47,504 nucleotides of DNA from Holosporaceae bacterium. Lineage in GTDB: Bacteria; Pseudomonadota; Alphaproteobacteria; UBA3830. Within the stretch, counting starts at the first letter, position 1. The number at the start of each line of letters is the position of its first letter. Of the stretch, positions 37,698 to 47,372 are shown piece after piece. A program made the position numbers and the translations under genes. The notes under the pieces are model-generated. The model searched no databases and was not told where the DNA came from. It was given only the letters and a program-made list of their open reading frames with translations. The stretch lies in contig JAIRZD010000024.1 of assembly GCA_031267415.1 (NCBI GenBank), positions 1 through 47,504 on the forward strand, given 5' to 3'.

Positions 37698-39029
37698 CTA
37701 GTTATCCGCCTTAAACTTGGTCGTTATTTTGAAGATTTTTTCCTTGTTGAACACTTTCCCCAGGAATTTTTTTATTTCTGTGGGATTCGCCTGACTGTTT
37801 TTTGTCGCCTCAGAATTCGCTATATTTTCGCCCCGCAGACAGGCTTTCAATATCGCAGCATAGGCCTCCTGTAAATTTGTCAAGAAAATTCGACGAGTAA
37901 CACTCTGTTCATAGGCGATTTTGCTAAAAAATTCAGGAGCATACTCGACACTGCAAGCTTTTTTTTCGAAGAGTCGATAGGCGTTTTCCAGCGATGCCAA
38001 AGGCACGTCCGAGCGTGGGTAAAGTTTTACAAGTTTTAAACGGCCATTGCTAATCCCCGCGTCAGTAACTTCGTAACCCATGATCAATGGATAGGTTTTT
38101 TTGAAATGCTTGAACATTTCATGTGCCAGAAGTTTATTGAAAACATTCCCAAATTGCTTATTTTCTTCAGCATCTAGCAGGTACCCATAAATAATCCCGT
38201 TGCGCATGTGCTTATTTTCCAGCGTAATATCCCGATAGCTGCCCAACTTTTGAAGATCAGGGACAACATATTTTCTGCGTTTTGATAATTTACTAAAGGA
38301 GGAGCCCCGCAGCATTTTTATCAATCCCTTAAATCCAATGGCCCCACAGGCAATGATACTAATGGGACACGCCTGGAAATGGGTTCTGTAGAAATTTTCT
38401 ACCTCCTGAGCGCTGATAGCATCCATATATTTTTCGCTAAAAAACGATCGTGGATATCTATTGGCAAATTTTACCCCGGCAACAATATTGTAATCCAAAG
38501 CATTGGCGGCGACGCAGGTCATCAGCTGCTGCAATGTCGCCGCATATTTACGATAACTTTCCAGGTTTTCCACGGATATGCCGACTAGGCAACTATATAT
38601 GATATCCAGAAAATCTTTCGTTCTTTTTGGATTGATATTCGCTAAAATTTGCACACAGAAGTCGCCGGTGCACACTTCATAAGTTATACCCAGCCTCCGG
38701 AGTGCATCGTGCATTTTAGCCGGAATTATATTATGGGCAATGATATCAATGATCCCGAATTTATTCGGCGGAACATCCTGATTGCCCACATGTAATACCA
38801 CGCCAATTAGCAGGCAGTTCATTTTGAAATCTTCATGCAAAACAACGTTCACGTCGTTGCTCAGAGTGCATTTAGGCAATTCTTTTACACCGTCATCGCC
38901 CCCTTCCTGGTTGCCGAAGGCCGGCAATGAATACAGAACCAAAAGTCCGGCGAATATTCGACTTCCTTCAACGCAGAAATTACCGAAAGAGCGCATGTTT
39001 CGAAAGAAGTCTATTATGTTCCAACGCAT
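37698..39029 (-). CDS. M16-like peptidase paralogue lacking the zinc motif; N-terminus contains a deleted element
   Basis: MRWNIIDFFRNMRSFGNFCVEGSRIFAGLLVLYSLPAFG...; ACPISIIACGAIGF; no HxxEH. Confidence 0.75.
   Translation of the reverse strand: MRWNIIDFFRNMRSFGNFCVEGSRIFAGLLVLYSLPAFGNQEGGDDGVKELPKCTLSNDVNVVLHEDFKMNCLLIGVVLHVGNQDVPPNKFGIIDIIAHNIIPAKMHDALRRLGITYEVCTGDFCVQILANINPKRTKDFLDIIYSCLVGISVENLESYRKYAATLQQLMTCVAANALDYNIVAGVKFANRYPRSFFSEKYMDAISAQEVENFYRTHFQACPISIIACGAIGFKGLIKMLRGSSFSKLSKRRKYVVPDLQKLGSYRDITLENKHMRNGIIYGYLLDAEENKQFGNVFNKLLAHEMFKHFKKTYPLIMGYEVTDAGISNGRLKLVKLYPRSDVPLASLENAYRLFEKKACSVEYAPEFFSKIAYEQSVTRRIFLTNLQEAYAAILKACLRGENIANSEATKNSQANPTEIKKFLGKVFNKEKIFKITTKFKADN
38958..39013 (+). 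repeat. Palindromic element copy 6, internally deleted (about 56 bp)
   Basis: ttcgacttccttca (degenerate left TIR) joined to acgcagaaattaccgaaagagcgcatgtttcgaaagaagtcta. Confidence 0.85.
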
Positions 39030-40390
39030 TACTCGGTCCCGCCAATTACTACGAATAGCATATTATTTTCGTCCAGTGTTTCTGCCGCAAAGGCATTTAT
39101 TTCTTTCAGTTGAACGGCACTAATTCCGTTCAGTAGATCGTCCAGCGCTGTTTCGGTGCCACCGTGGAGCATCTCCCGGAAAAAGAAATCGCACATGCCG
39201 GCGGAAGTCCCTAGGGCCACGACGGCCGAACCTTTTAAATGACTTTTGGCGAAATCCAGTTCTTCCGCAGTTACGCCGTTAACCCGAAGATCTTCGATGA
39301 TTTTTTTCAGGAGCTCAATGGTTTTTGGAACGCTAGAATTTTCGGTTTTTAAAACTCCCAGCAGATAACTGGCGTGATTTAGGTGTAGAATGTAGCAGCC
39401 TCCGCCGTATATTAGGCCTTCTTTGGTCCTTAGCTGGGACATTATTCTACTATTGAAGAGGGTAGATTTACCAAAAATCACCCCGAGAACATCGGCGCTA
39501 TATCTCTTGGGTGAATGATATCCGGCGGTTTTTAGAACGAACCAAATGGTACTCTGGGGAGTTTTTTCATAAACCCATTTCTGCATTGGTTTTATAATTG
39601 GATCGATATCCATTACCGTATCTTTGTGTGGCCCCCCAACCGGGACGCCATTTAGCAGAGTGCCAAGTACATCCGTGGCCTCCTCTGCAGAAATATTACC
39701 GAAGATGCAGGCTTCGGCATTGCTAATGTTAATGAAGTCGGCTTTGTATTTATGCAAATCGTCGACGGATAATTTTGCAAAATCTTCCGCCGTTCCTGTT
39801 TCCCCACTTCCGTATGGATGAGATTCGAAAATTATGGATGGGATAAATAACGAGCTGACTAGGCCGACTGATCCACGCGTATAATTCTGTAACTGCGCCA
39901 GTATGCTATTCTGTACGAGCCTTAGGCGATCTTTTTCGAATGCCGGCTTGGTCAAGATGGTATTAAGCAGTAGCACCGCTTTCTTCAGGACTAACCTGGG
40001 AACTGTCATTGCAAACGTAATTGCGTCACAGCTGGCTGTGCAGCCCAGGATAGCGCTCAGATTCTCAATTTCCCGCTCCAGCTGAACCGATGAATACTCT
40101 CCGCAACCGCAAAAAATGGCGCTGGAAAAAAAATTCGCCAACCCCGCCTTGCCCTTTTCCTGATAAGCCGCGCCGGAATATTTAAATGCTATGCGAATGT
40201 GCACCAATTGAGTGTCGGGGTCCTGCCGGAATAGAAAATTGACGCCGCTTTTGCTCTTCATGGTTTTTACGCCGTAGGATTTTTCAACCGCTGGATTTAT
40301 GTTCGAACATCTTCCAATGGTTACGACATTAATTGTGATGACCAGAAAAAAGAGTAAAAACCTAATCACGGTCATGGTCCTTTGGTACAC
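39029..40390 (-). CDS. M16-like peptidase paralogue lacking the zinc motif
   Basis: Signal peptide; LVHIRIAFKYSGAAYQEKGKAGLANFFSSAIFCG; later M16 motifs (GLIYGGGCYI); no HxxEH. Confidence 0.8.
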   Translation of the reverse strand: MYQRTMTVIRFLLFFLVITINVVTIGRCSNINPAVEKSYGVKTMKSKSGVNFLFRQDPDTQLVHIRIAFKYSGAAYQEKGKAGLANFFSSAIFCGCGEYSSVQLEREIENLSAILGCTASCDAITFAMTVPRLVLKKAVLLLNTILTKPAFEKDRLRLVQNSILAQLQNYTRGSVGLVSSLFIPSIIFESHPYGSGETGTAEDFAKLSVDDLHKYKADFINISNAEACIFGNISAEEATDVLGTLLNGVPVGGPHKDTVMDIDPIIKPMQKWVYEKTPQSTIWFVLKTAGYHSPKRYSADVLGVIFGKSTLFNSRIMSQLRTKEGLIYGGGCYILHLNHASYLLGVLKTENSSVPKTIELLKKIIEDLRVNGVTAEELDFAKSHLKGSAVVALGTSAGMCDFFFREMLHGGTETALDDLLNGISAVQLKEINAFAAETLDENNMLFVVIGGTE

Positions 40391-41711
40391 TTCTGCTAAT
40401 AAGCACCGGTTCCTGAGAAAAAATTTCCCGCAGAATTTCGTTGCACTCCTCCGGCCTAATGGATTGCAAAATATCGTCCATGGATTGAATATCCTCCGGT
40501 TTATAGCCCAGCGACAACATTTGACCGATGTGCATTGATATGTGTGCTATATTGTCCTCTTTGTGAGCAAAAGCCAATTGGCGCTGGCTCTTTACGACAT
40601 CCAGATCGCCCTTCGTCAGCCCAATATTTAATAATTTTTTCCTGAGATAATTCCATACATTTTCTGAATTATTGTTTATGGAGGAGCAGCATATGTCGAT
40701 GGACACAACGTCAAACTGGAAGTACTTCGCCAAATAAGCAAGCACCACCGAATGGGCAATATTTAGGTGGTGTTCCATGGTTTTTCTCAGGAAAAAATCC
40801 GGCTGATTTAGAACCGAAATCAGCAACTCTAGCCCTATGTTTTTGCGGATATCGTTGCCGTAGGTTGTCGGTACATGATAGATATATTCCACATTCCAGC
40901 TACTATTTTTGGAAGAAGCGAGTGTAATTTCCTTAAACAAGGACGGTCTAGCACCGTTTTCCGCCGGAGGCTGCTGCACTTTTTCTTTGATGGCGCCAAA
41001 ATGTTTTTCCGCTATTTTTTTCAGATACTCCACATCAGGGAAATCGCCAACCACCAGTATAATGGCATTGTTGGGAGCAAACCATTCATCGTAAAAATCC
41101 CGCAAATCCTGCAACTGCAGGTCTTTAATTTCCGATTCCCAGCCGAGGACGCTTATGCCGCCTATGTGACGGTTGAAGGCGTTGGCGACGGTGGCCTCGT
41201 ATAATTCGCCGGCTGGAGAAGAGTCATGGGTCATCCTCCTTTCTTCGAGAATCGCACCTTTTTCCGACAAAAACACTTTTTCCTGCATGTCGAGCTCGGC
41301 CATCCGCCGGGCTTCGTAGCCAAAGACGGTTTCCAAATATTCCATGGGGACTATTTCATAGAAACAAATGCTCCGCAGAGACGTGAGGGCATTGTGATCG
41401 GCGCCGACTTTCTCCAGAAAATCTTTAAATTCGCCACCGGCAGACGCGCAGACCATATGTTCAAGATAATGGGCCACTCCGGACTTTCCAAGGCGATCGC
41501 ACATCGAGCCGCAGCGGTACCAGATGGAAAAAGAGACAATCGGAGATGTTTTTTTACGCAAACAAACGACCCTTAGTCCATTTTTCAGGCTAAAGGTCGC
41601 TAACTTATAGCTGGCGGCACTCGCAAAAGACAAAGACATCAAAACCACGGTCAACGCCGCATGCCACAGCTTTGTATTTCTAGGTCCCAGCCGTTTCCCT
41701 GCTAATTTCAC
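40362..41711 (-). CDS. M16 family zinc peptidase with intact HxxEH motif
   Basis: FSIWYRCGSMCDRLGKSGVAHYLEHMVC (HYLEH), EERRMTHDSSPAGELYEATVANAFN. Confidence 0.93.
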   Translation of the reverse strand: MKLAGKRLGPRNTKLWHAALTVVLMSLSFASAASYKLATFSLKNGLRVVCLRKKTSPIVSFSIWYRCGSMCDRLGKSGVAHYLEHMVCASAGGEFKDFLEKVGADHNALTSLRSICFYEIVPMEYLETVFGYEARRMAELDMQEKVFLSEKGAILEERRMTHDSSPAGELYEATVANAFNRHIGGISVLGWESEIKDLQLQDLRDFYDEWFAPNNAIILVVGDFPDVEYLKKIAEKHFGAIKEKVQQPPAENGARPSLFKEITLASSKNSSWNVEYIYHVPTTYGNDIRKNIGLELLISVLNQPDFFLRKTMEHHLNIAHSVVLAYLAKYFQFDVVSIDICCSSINNNSENVWNYLRKKLLNIGLTKGDLDVVKSQRQLAFAHKEDNIAHISMHIGQMLSLGYKPEDIQSMDDILQSIRPEECNEILREIFSQEPVLISRSVPKDHDRD

Positions 41712-41741
41712 AGGAGATTTCTTCCCGTCCTATTCAACTGC

Positions 41742-42116
41742 TTATTTCATTTCGACTTTTGCGCCTGCTTCTTCCAATTTCGCCTTTACTTTTTGAGCTT
41801 CATCCTTGGAAACAGCTTCTTTCACTGTCTTTGGGGCCGATTCCACTAACGCCTTCGCCTCGGTCAGTCCAAGCCCGGTCAATTCCCGGATAGCCTTGAT
41901 GACATTTATTTTTGTACTACCTACCTCTACCAGTACGACGTCGAATTCAGTTTTCTCTTCCACAGCCGCTGCGGCAGCTGGAGCCGCTGCAGCCACAGCC
42001 ATAGGGGCTGCCGCCGAGACCCCCCAGGCCTCTTCGAGTTTTTTACTCAACTCCGCCGCTTCCAAAACCGTCAACTTCGAAAGTTCTTCCACTATTTTAT
42101 CTAAATTTGCGCTCAT
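41742..42116 (-). CDS. rplL: 50S ribosomal protein L7/L12
   Basis: [47 protein letters not shown]. Confidence 0.98.
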   Translation of the reverse strand: MSANLDKIVEELSKLTVLEAAELSKKLEEAWGVSAAAPMAVAAAAPAAAAAVEEKTEFDVVLVEVGSTKINVIKAIRELTGLGLTEAKALVESAPKTVKEAVSKDEAQKVKAKLEEAGAKVEMK

Positions 42117-42146
42117 TTTCTCTTCTCCCTTGGTTAGAATTGCAAA

Positions 42147-42677
42147 TTATTTCTCAGAATAAGCTCCTAGGACTCTGGCAATCTGAGATGCCGGAGCCTG
42201 TGACAACGTGGCTAATCGCCGAGCCGGTGTTTGAATCAGGGCAACGAACATTGCCCTCAATTCATTCATGGACGGTAATTTAGCTAGCATCACCACATCA
42301 TCGGCCGTCAAGAGTCTATCGGCATAGCCGCCACAGACAACCGATATTTTATTATCACTTTTGGAAGCGTATTCTTGCACTACTTTAGCAGTGTCAGCGA
42401 TGTTTTTGGAAAAAACCAGCGCCGTCTGCCCTGTCAAATAAGGCTTTACCGTTTCAAAGGCCGTTGCCTGCACGCCGAGCCGCGCCAGCGTGTTTTTGCA
42501 GACCAGGTAGATCCCGCCAGCAGCCCGTAATTTCCTCCGCAGGTCATCGGAGTTCGCCACCGTCATTCTATTTTGAGTAACCACAAAAACGGCTTCGCTT
42601 TCGGTGAAATTTTTTCTTATCTCGGCAATTACGCCAGGCTTTTGGATCTTCTTCAAGATAACCTCCGCAAAAAACAA
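42147..42677 (-). CDS. rplJ: 50S ribosomal protein L10
   Basis: Position upstream of rplL; LRRKLRAAGGIYLVCKNTLARLGVQAT; LTGQTALVFS. Confidence 0.95.
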   Translation of the reverse strand: MFFAEVILKKIQKPGVIAEIRKNFTESEAVFVVTQNRMTVANSDDLRRKLRAAGGIYLVCKNTLARLGVQATAFETVKPYLTGQTALVFSKNIADTAKVVQEYASKSDNKISVVCGGYADRLLTADDVVMLAKLPSMNELRAMFVALIQTPARRLATLSQAPASQIARVLGAYSEK

Positions 42678-42788
42678 TAAAACAGGGAGACTATCCTGGG
42701 CAAAACCCCCGACCCAGTCAATCTACATCGGCATATTTAAGCCTGCGCGCCGATGGTCTCCGATAAACCGAACTTTACAAAACCAACG

Positions 42789-43487
42789 TCAAAAAGAAAG
42801 AACCTCGCTGGTGCTCAGCGTCAATCCTACGCCCATGCTACTGGAAATCGTTACGGATTTCAAGTAGGAGCCCTTCACGCTGGCCGGCTTCGCCTTCATC
42901 ACCGCACCAACAAAGGCCTTGACATTCTCTTCGATTTTTTCACCAGGAAAACTTACCTTGCATAGCCCGGCATGCACGATACCGCTTTTATCAAGACGAT
43001 ATTCGACCTGACCGGCTTTGGAGTTGCGGACGGCGGCAGCCACGTTCGACGTCACGGTACCCAATTTTGGGTTCGGCATAAGCCCCCGTGGACCAAGTAT
43101 TTTACCAAGGCGCCCAACTATTCCCATCATATCAGGACTGGCTATACAGACGTCAAAATTCACTTCGCCGGCGTTAATTTTTTCCGCCAGATCTTCTGCT
43201 CCGACGATGTCTGCTCCGGCAGCGCTGGCTTCGTCGGCGACAATGCCCCGGGAAAACACGGCCACACGCACCTGCTTTCCTGTCCCGGATGGCATTGCCA
43301 CCATACCGCGGATATTTTGGTCAGCATTGCGCGGATCCACGTTCAGATTAATCGCTACCTCGATGGTCTCGTCAAATTTACAGGTGGAGTTTTCCTTGAG
43401 AAAGGTCACAGCATCCGCCAGGCCGAATATCCTGCCAGCTCCAACTTTTTGCGCGATAGCTCTGTATCTTTTTCCAGACTTTGCCAT
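42789..43487 (-). CDS. rplA: 50S ribosomal protein L1
   Basis: KFDETIEVAINLNVDPRNADQNIRGMVAMPSGTGKQVRVAVF; LGPRGLMPNPKLGTVT. Confidence 0.98.
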   Translation of the reverse strand: MAKSGKRYRAIAQKVGAGRIFGLADAVTFLKENSTCKFDETIEVAINLNVDPRNADQNIRGMVAMPSGTGKQVRVAVFSRGIVADEASAAGADIVGAEDLAEKINAGEVNFDVCIASPDMMGIVGRLGKILGPRGLMPNPKLGTVTSNVAAAVRNSKAGQVEYRLDKSGIVHAGLCKVSFPGEKIEENVKAFVGAVMKAKPASVKGSYLKSVTISSSMGVGLTLSTSEVLSF

Positions 43488-43915
43488 TAGCGTACCTCCA
43501 TTCCCATTGATCGAGCCGAGCCGATCACCATTTGAATGGCGCCGTTCAGATCGTTTGCATTCAGATCCTTCATCTTTTTTTCAGCTATTTCCCGAGCCTG
43601 ATCCATGGTGATGGCGCCGACCGCGGCCCCCTTCCCAGGTGTAGCGGATCCCTTGCTCAGCTTCGCAGCCTGTTTTATATAGTAGGAAACCGGAGGCAAC
43701 TTTATCACAAAGGAAAAAGTCTTGTCGCCGTAGGCGGTGATGATAACCGGCAGTGGAGTACCTACCTCGTAGGACTGGGTCTGGGCATTAAAAGCCTTAC
43801 AGAACTCCATAATGTTCAGCCCCCTCTGACCCAAAGCGGGACCGATGGGAGGAGATGGATTTGCCTTTCCGGCCGACACCTGCAGCTTAACATATCCAAC
43901 AATTTTCTTGGCCAT
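43487..43915 (-). CDS. rplK: 50S ribosomal protein L11
   Basis: [39 protein letters not shown]. Confidence 0.98.
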   Translation of the reverse strand: MAKKIVGYVKLQVSAGKANPSPPIGPALGQRGLNIMEFCKAFNAQTQSYEVGTPLPVIITAYGDKTFSFVIKLPPVSYYIKQAAKLSKGSATPGKGAAVGAITMDQAREIAEKKMKDLNANDLNGAIQMVIGSARSMGMEVR

Positions 43916-43990
43916 AAAACCTCAGTAGCATAAAACAGATTACAGCTTCTAGCACAATTACACGCAACTTGCAAGCAAATCAGGAATGTG

Positions 43991-44043
43991 TCCCGGGGCG
44001 CCTCGTGAAAATTTTTGATGAGGATGTTTCGAAGTCAAGTCTA
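43991..44043 (+). repeat. Probable decayed right end of the palindromic element
   Basis: tcccggggcgcctcgtgaaaatttttgatgaggATGTTTCGAAgtcAAGTCTA compared with ...cgcagaaattaccgaaagagcgcATGTTTCGAAagAAGTCTA. Confidence 0.55.
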
Positions 44044-44080
44044 GCTCTAGGTCTAGGTCTAGCGCTAGCGCTAGCTCTAC
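44041..44080 (+). repeat. Hexameric CTAGNN tandem array
   Basis: CTAGCT CTAGGT CTAGGT CTAGCG CTAGCG CTAGCT CTAC. Confidence 0.9.
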
Positions 44081-44085
44081 TAACT

Positions 44086-45111
44086 TCAAACCATAACTCC
44101 GCCGCCGATTACCCTGGAATTGTCAAAAAAAACGCAGCTTTGCCCGGGAGCTATGCCAAATTCTAGATCGTGTAGCCTCACGAAATAGCCATCGGAATTT
44201 TTGGCGACGCCGGCAGACAATTTTTTACCGCACAGCCGCACCTGCACCTTACAATCCCCCAGAAATTCACCGTTTATGAAGTTGACGTTGCGGAGGTATA
44301 TTATAGTCTCCTGCGGATTGTCCTTTTGGCGAGAAACGATTATTTCATTGCGATCGACATCTATTTTTTGGACGAAAAACGGCCCGTCGGATAATCCCAG
44401 TCCTTTGCGCTGGCCAACCGTATAATAAACAATGCCCCTGTGTCGTCCCAATATTGCCCCAGACGAGTCTGTTATATTGCCTTCCCGGAACCCATCGGCT
44501 GAATGCTGCCGCAGAAATGATATATAGTCATTATCCGGAATGAAACATATGTCTTGGCTATCGGATTTTTGTGCCACATGGATACCATTTTCCTCGGCAA
44601 TTTTTCTAACATGTGGTTTGTTATATTCCCCCAACGGGAACATCAGCCTCGATAGAATTGTCTGATCCAAAGCATAGAGAAAGTAGCTTTGATCTCGGCT
44701 GCTGTCCTGGGCGCGATGCAATTCCATCTCGCCACCAACAGCTGGCATTATGGTTCTCGCATAGTGACCGGTTGCCATAAGATCGGCCCCATGTCTTTCC
44801 CGAATTTCATCCAGATACTTAAATTTTAGGAATTTATTGCACATGACGCAGGGATTCGGCGTTGTCCCACTGCCATAGGAGTCCACAAAATAATCCATCA
44901 CGTATTTTTTGAAATCATTTCGGCAGTCGATGGTTTCGTGTCGTATTCCAAGGAACTCCGCGACCTGTTTGGCATCATCGACGGCCCTGCAGGAGCCGGC
45001 AGAATCAAACATTTTAAAAGTGCAGCCAATGGTGTCAAATCCTTTCTGCTTCATGAGGAGAGCAGATACAGAACTATCCACCCCCCCGGACATGCCAACG
45101 ATACATTTCAT
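44086..45111 (-). CDS. mnmA: tRNA-specific 2-thiouridylase MnmA
   Basis: VGMSGGVDSSVSALLMKQKG; GTTPNPCVMCNKFLKF; ATGHYAR; SDSQDICFIPDNDY. Confidence 0.97.
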   Translation of the reverse strand: MKCIVGMSGGVDSSVSALLMKQKGFDTIGCTFKMFDSAGSCRAVDDAKQVAEFLGIRHETIDCRNDFKKYVMDYFVDSYGSGTTPNPCVMCNKFLKFKYLDEIRERHGADLMATGHYARTIMPAVGGEMELHRAQDSSRDQSYFLYALDQTILSRLMFPLGEYNKPHVRKIAEENGIHVAQKSDSQDICFIPDNDYISFLRQHSADGFREGNITDSSGAILGRHRGIVYYTVGQRKGLGLSDGPFFVQKIDVDRNEIIVSRQKDNPQETIIYLRNVNFINGEFLGDCKVQVRLCGKKLSAGVAKNSDGYFVRLHDLEFGIAPGQSCVFFDNSRVIGGGVMV

Positions 45112-45242
45112 TTTTTCCTCTTCACCTAATCATTTAAATTTTAATAAACTTGCAAACCTTAGTAAAGTCAGCTATAAATTCTTCGTACGTGTCGCGGACG
45201 CAGTTTTGCAACCGCAGGTTGGTGCGCGCTGGAGGTTAATAG

Positions 45243-45518
45243 GTGTACTTTGAGGACTTTGGCACATTTATAGAAGTAGCATTTGGATTCTGTCTGTTTG
45301 TCAACGCCCTGTTGTTTGTGCCCCAAGCCGTGAAAATATATAAAACTAAAAATGCGGAAAGTCTTTCTCTGATGATGTTTCTTGGCTTCAATATTAGCCA
45401 AATCATCACCGTGATACATGCTAGTATATTTAAAGATTCGGTCCTAATGTACGGTTCGCTATTGGCTTTGATATCCTGCGGGACAGTAACCTTTCTAATA
45501 ATGCTGTACCGAAGGTAA
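45243..45518 (+). CDS. SemiSWEET/PQ-loop family small transporter
   Basis: 91 aa, three TM segments, LLFVPQAVKIYKTKNAESLSLMMFLGFNISQ. Confidence 0.82.
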   Translation: MYFEDFGTFIEVAFGFCLFVNALLFVPQAVKIYKTKNAESLSLMMFLGFNISQIITVIHASIFKDSVLMYGSLLALISCGTVTFLIMLYRR

Positions 45519-45530
45519 AGGAGTGTCGTT

Positions 45531-45959
45531 GTGACGAAATATCGGCAAATCTCTGCCGAAGAAGCTCCCGGCGGCGTTCCAGCCGAGCTTGCGTTGAAGC
45601 GCGGAGACACAATTATCGTGCTGGATGACTATTCGCTAATGCGCTATGTGTGGAGCTCGAAATTCGAAGATTACAAAACCGAAATTGATCTGCAATTTTT
45701 CACAAAAGGACAGGAAACCATAGACTTTGTCAAGGCATTTGCAGAAAAAGACAGACTTTTTCTGCTCTGTGACTATGAACTAAAGCAACGCGACATGAAT
45801 GGCATTGACGTAATATCGCTCAGCGACATGAAAGATCGTTCCATTATAGTTAGTGGAATATACAGCGATCCCCTAATGCAAAAAAAAGCACTGCTGCTAG
45901 GCATCGAGATCCTCGCCAAGCGAGACATTGAAAACATTAAAATATCATTGGAAAAATAG
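45531..45959 (+). CDS. Stand-alone response-regulator receiver-like domain
   Basis: IIVLDDYSLMRYVW, LLCDYELKQRDMNGIDVI; no output domain. Confidence 0.7.
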   Translation: MTKYRQISAEEAPGGVPAELALKRGDTIIVLDDYSLMRYVWSSKFEDYKTEIDLQFFTKGQETIDFVKAFAEKDRLFLLCDYELKQRDMNGIDVISLSDMKDRSIIVSGIYSDPLMQKKALLLGIEILAKRDIENIKISLEK

Positions 45960-45965
45960 CCCCCC

Positions 45966-45982
45966 TTTCGAAAGAAATCCAA
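45966..45982 (+). repeat. Solo right-end remnant of the palindromic element
   Basis: TTTCGAAAGAAATCCAA compared with consensus TTTCGAAAGAAGTCTAA. Confidence 0.6.
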
Positions 45983-46119
45983 TAGACTTCTTTCCAAACA
46001 AAGATATTTCGAGGAATTTATAGGAGCATACGGAGCGCAGGACCGCAGTGTACATGTGGACCCGAGCACCGGAGCGACGCAAAAATTACCGAAAGAGCGC
46101 ATGTTTCGAAAGAAGTCTA
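45983..46119 (+). repeat. Palindromic element copy 7, 137 bp with a 9-bp internal deletion
   Basis: TGTACATGTGGACCCGAGC lacks GGTACATGA-type 9 bp; both ends present. Confidence 0.96.
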
Positions 46120-46183
46120 ATGGAATAATCGTATCCGCGAGCCGTTGTCCGGCGCCGGCAGGTATGGTATAAACGGAGCAGAG

Positions 46184-47350
46184 ATGAAGATCAGGGAGAT
46201 CGTGGGGAGAGCGGGGAGAGATAGAAAGATGATGTGGCCAGGCAAATGCGCAAAAGATGTTCCACACAAAAATCGGCGCATTGCCATTCATCTGCATATT
46301 TTTTATAAGAACCAAACCGGAGAGATGCTGTTTTATATCAATAAACTTCTGCGTACCCCGCGGGTTATTGCCGATTTGTTTGTGACCATGGTTGATAACG
46401 ATGAATCGACCATAAAAAAAATACAAGAATCCTCCGGCAAATCAAATATCCTCATAGTCCCCAATAAAGGTTACGATGTCGCTCCTTTTTTACATGTAAT
46501 TAATAAAATAAATTTGGATGATTATGATTATGTGCTGAAAATTCACACGAAAAATCCGCTAAGTGGCCAATTAACCTTTCCATTCCTTCCGATTGATGGT
46601 TGGCGTAGCACCTTGTTGAACTCTTTGCTGCAGGACGATATCATAAATAAAAATCTGGCTGCCATGGAATCCGATGAGAAATTGGGAATGATAGGCGCAC
46701 AGTCACTAATCGTGGACGAAGAAAAATTTAGTGATGGCTGCCTTTTCGGCATCCCGCAAGAAATGGCAAGGATAAAATTCCCAGTTCCAAATTCCATGAA
46801 ATTTATTGCCGGTACCATGTTCCTGGTAAGATCTAGGCTACTGAAACCAATACAGCAGGCAGGCTATACAATTGATGATTTTGAAGAAAGTAATCCGCTA
46901 ATAAATGATAATTTGTTGGCACATACCTTGGAACGAATTTTTGGAGCTATGGTTATCCTGCAGGGATACAAGATCGAGGGCTTTGATTGGAGTTTTAAGT
47001 GGTTTTTCCAAGAATCACTGCGCAAATTAGGTCGATTCTTTTTTACAAAGAGAACAACGAATAACGATCGTAAACTGATAAAAATTTGCCAACTACCCGT
47101 TTATAGCAGGCAAAACGCCGACGTTTTAAAAATAAAAAGATCTAAGTTCTTCAATAGAACGTGGTATCTAAATCAGTACCCGCATATAAAGAGATCAATA
47201 TTTTCTCCTGAATTTCATTACCTGAAATACGGCTGGAAAAGAGGATACAATCCATCCGATAAATTTAACACAAACGATTATCTTGCAAAAAATCCGTCCA
47301 TAACCGGATGTCCGCTGCTGCACTATGAAAAAACGAAACCATCCGTTTGA
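46184..47350 (+). CDS. Rhamnan synthesis F-like (RgpF family) glycan-biosynthesis protein
   Basis: AIHLHIFYKNQTGEMLFYINKLL...NKGYDVAPFLHVINKINLDDYDYVLKIHTKN; start chosen at ATG 46184. Confidence 0.82.
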   Translation: MKIREIVGRAGRDRKMMWPGKCAKDVPHKNRRIAIHLHIFYKNQTGEMLFYINKLLRTPRVIADLFVTMVDNDESTIKKIQESSGKSNILIVPNKGYDVAPFLHVINKINLDDYDYVLKIHTKNPLSGQLTFPFLPIDGWRSTLLNSLLQDDIINKNLAAMESDEKLGMIGAQSLIVDEEKFSDGCLFGIPQEMARIKFPVPNSMKFIAGTMFLVRSRLLKPIQQAGYTIDDFEESNPLINDNLLAHTLERIFGAMVILQGYKIEGFDWSFKWFFQESLRKLGRFFFTKRTTNNDRKLIKICQLPVYSRQNADVLKIKRSKFFNRTWYLNQYPHIKRSIFSPEFHYLKYGWKRGYNPSDKFNTNDYLAKNPSITGCPLLHYEKTKPSV

Positions 47351-47372
47351 CTTTTCTTTCGGCCCAGTTTAC

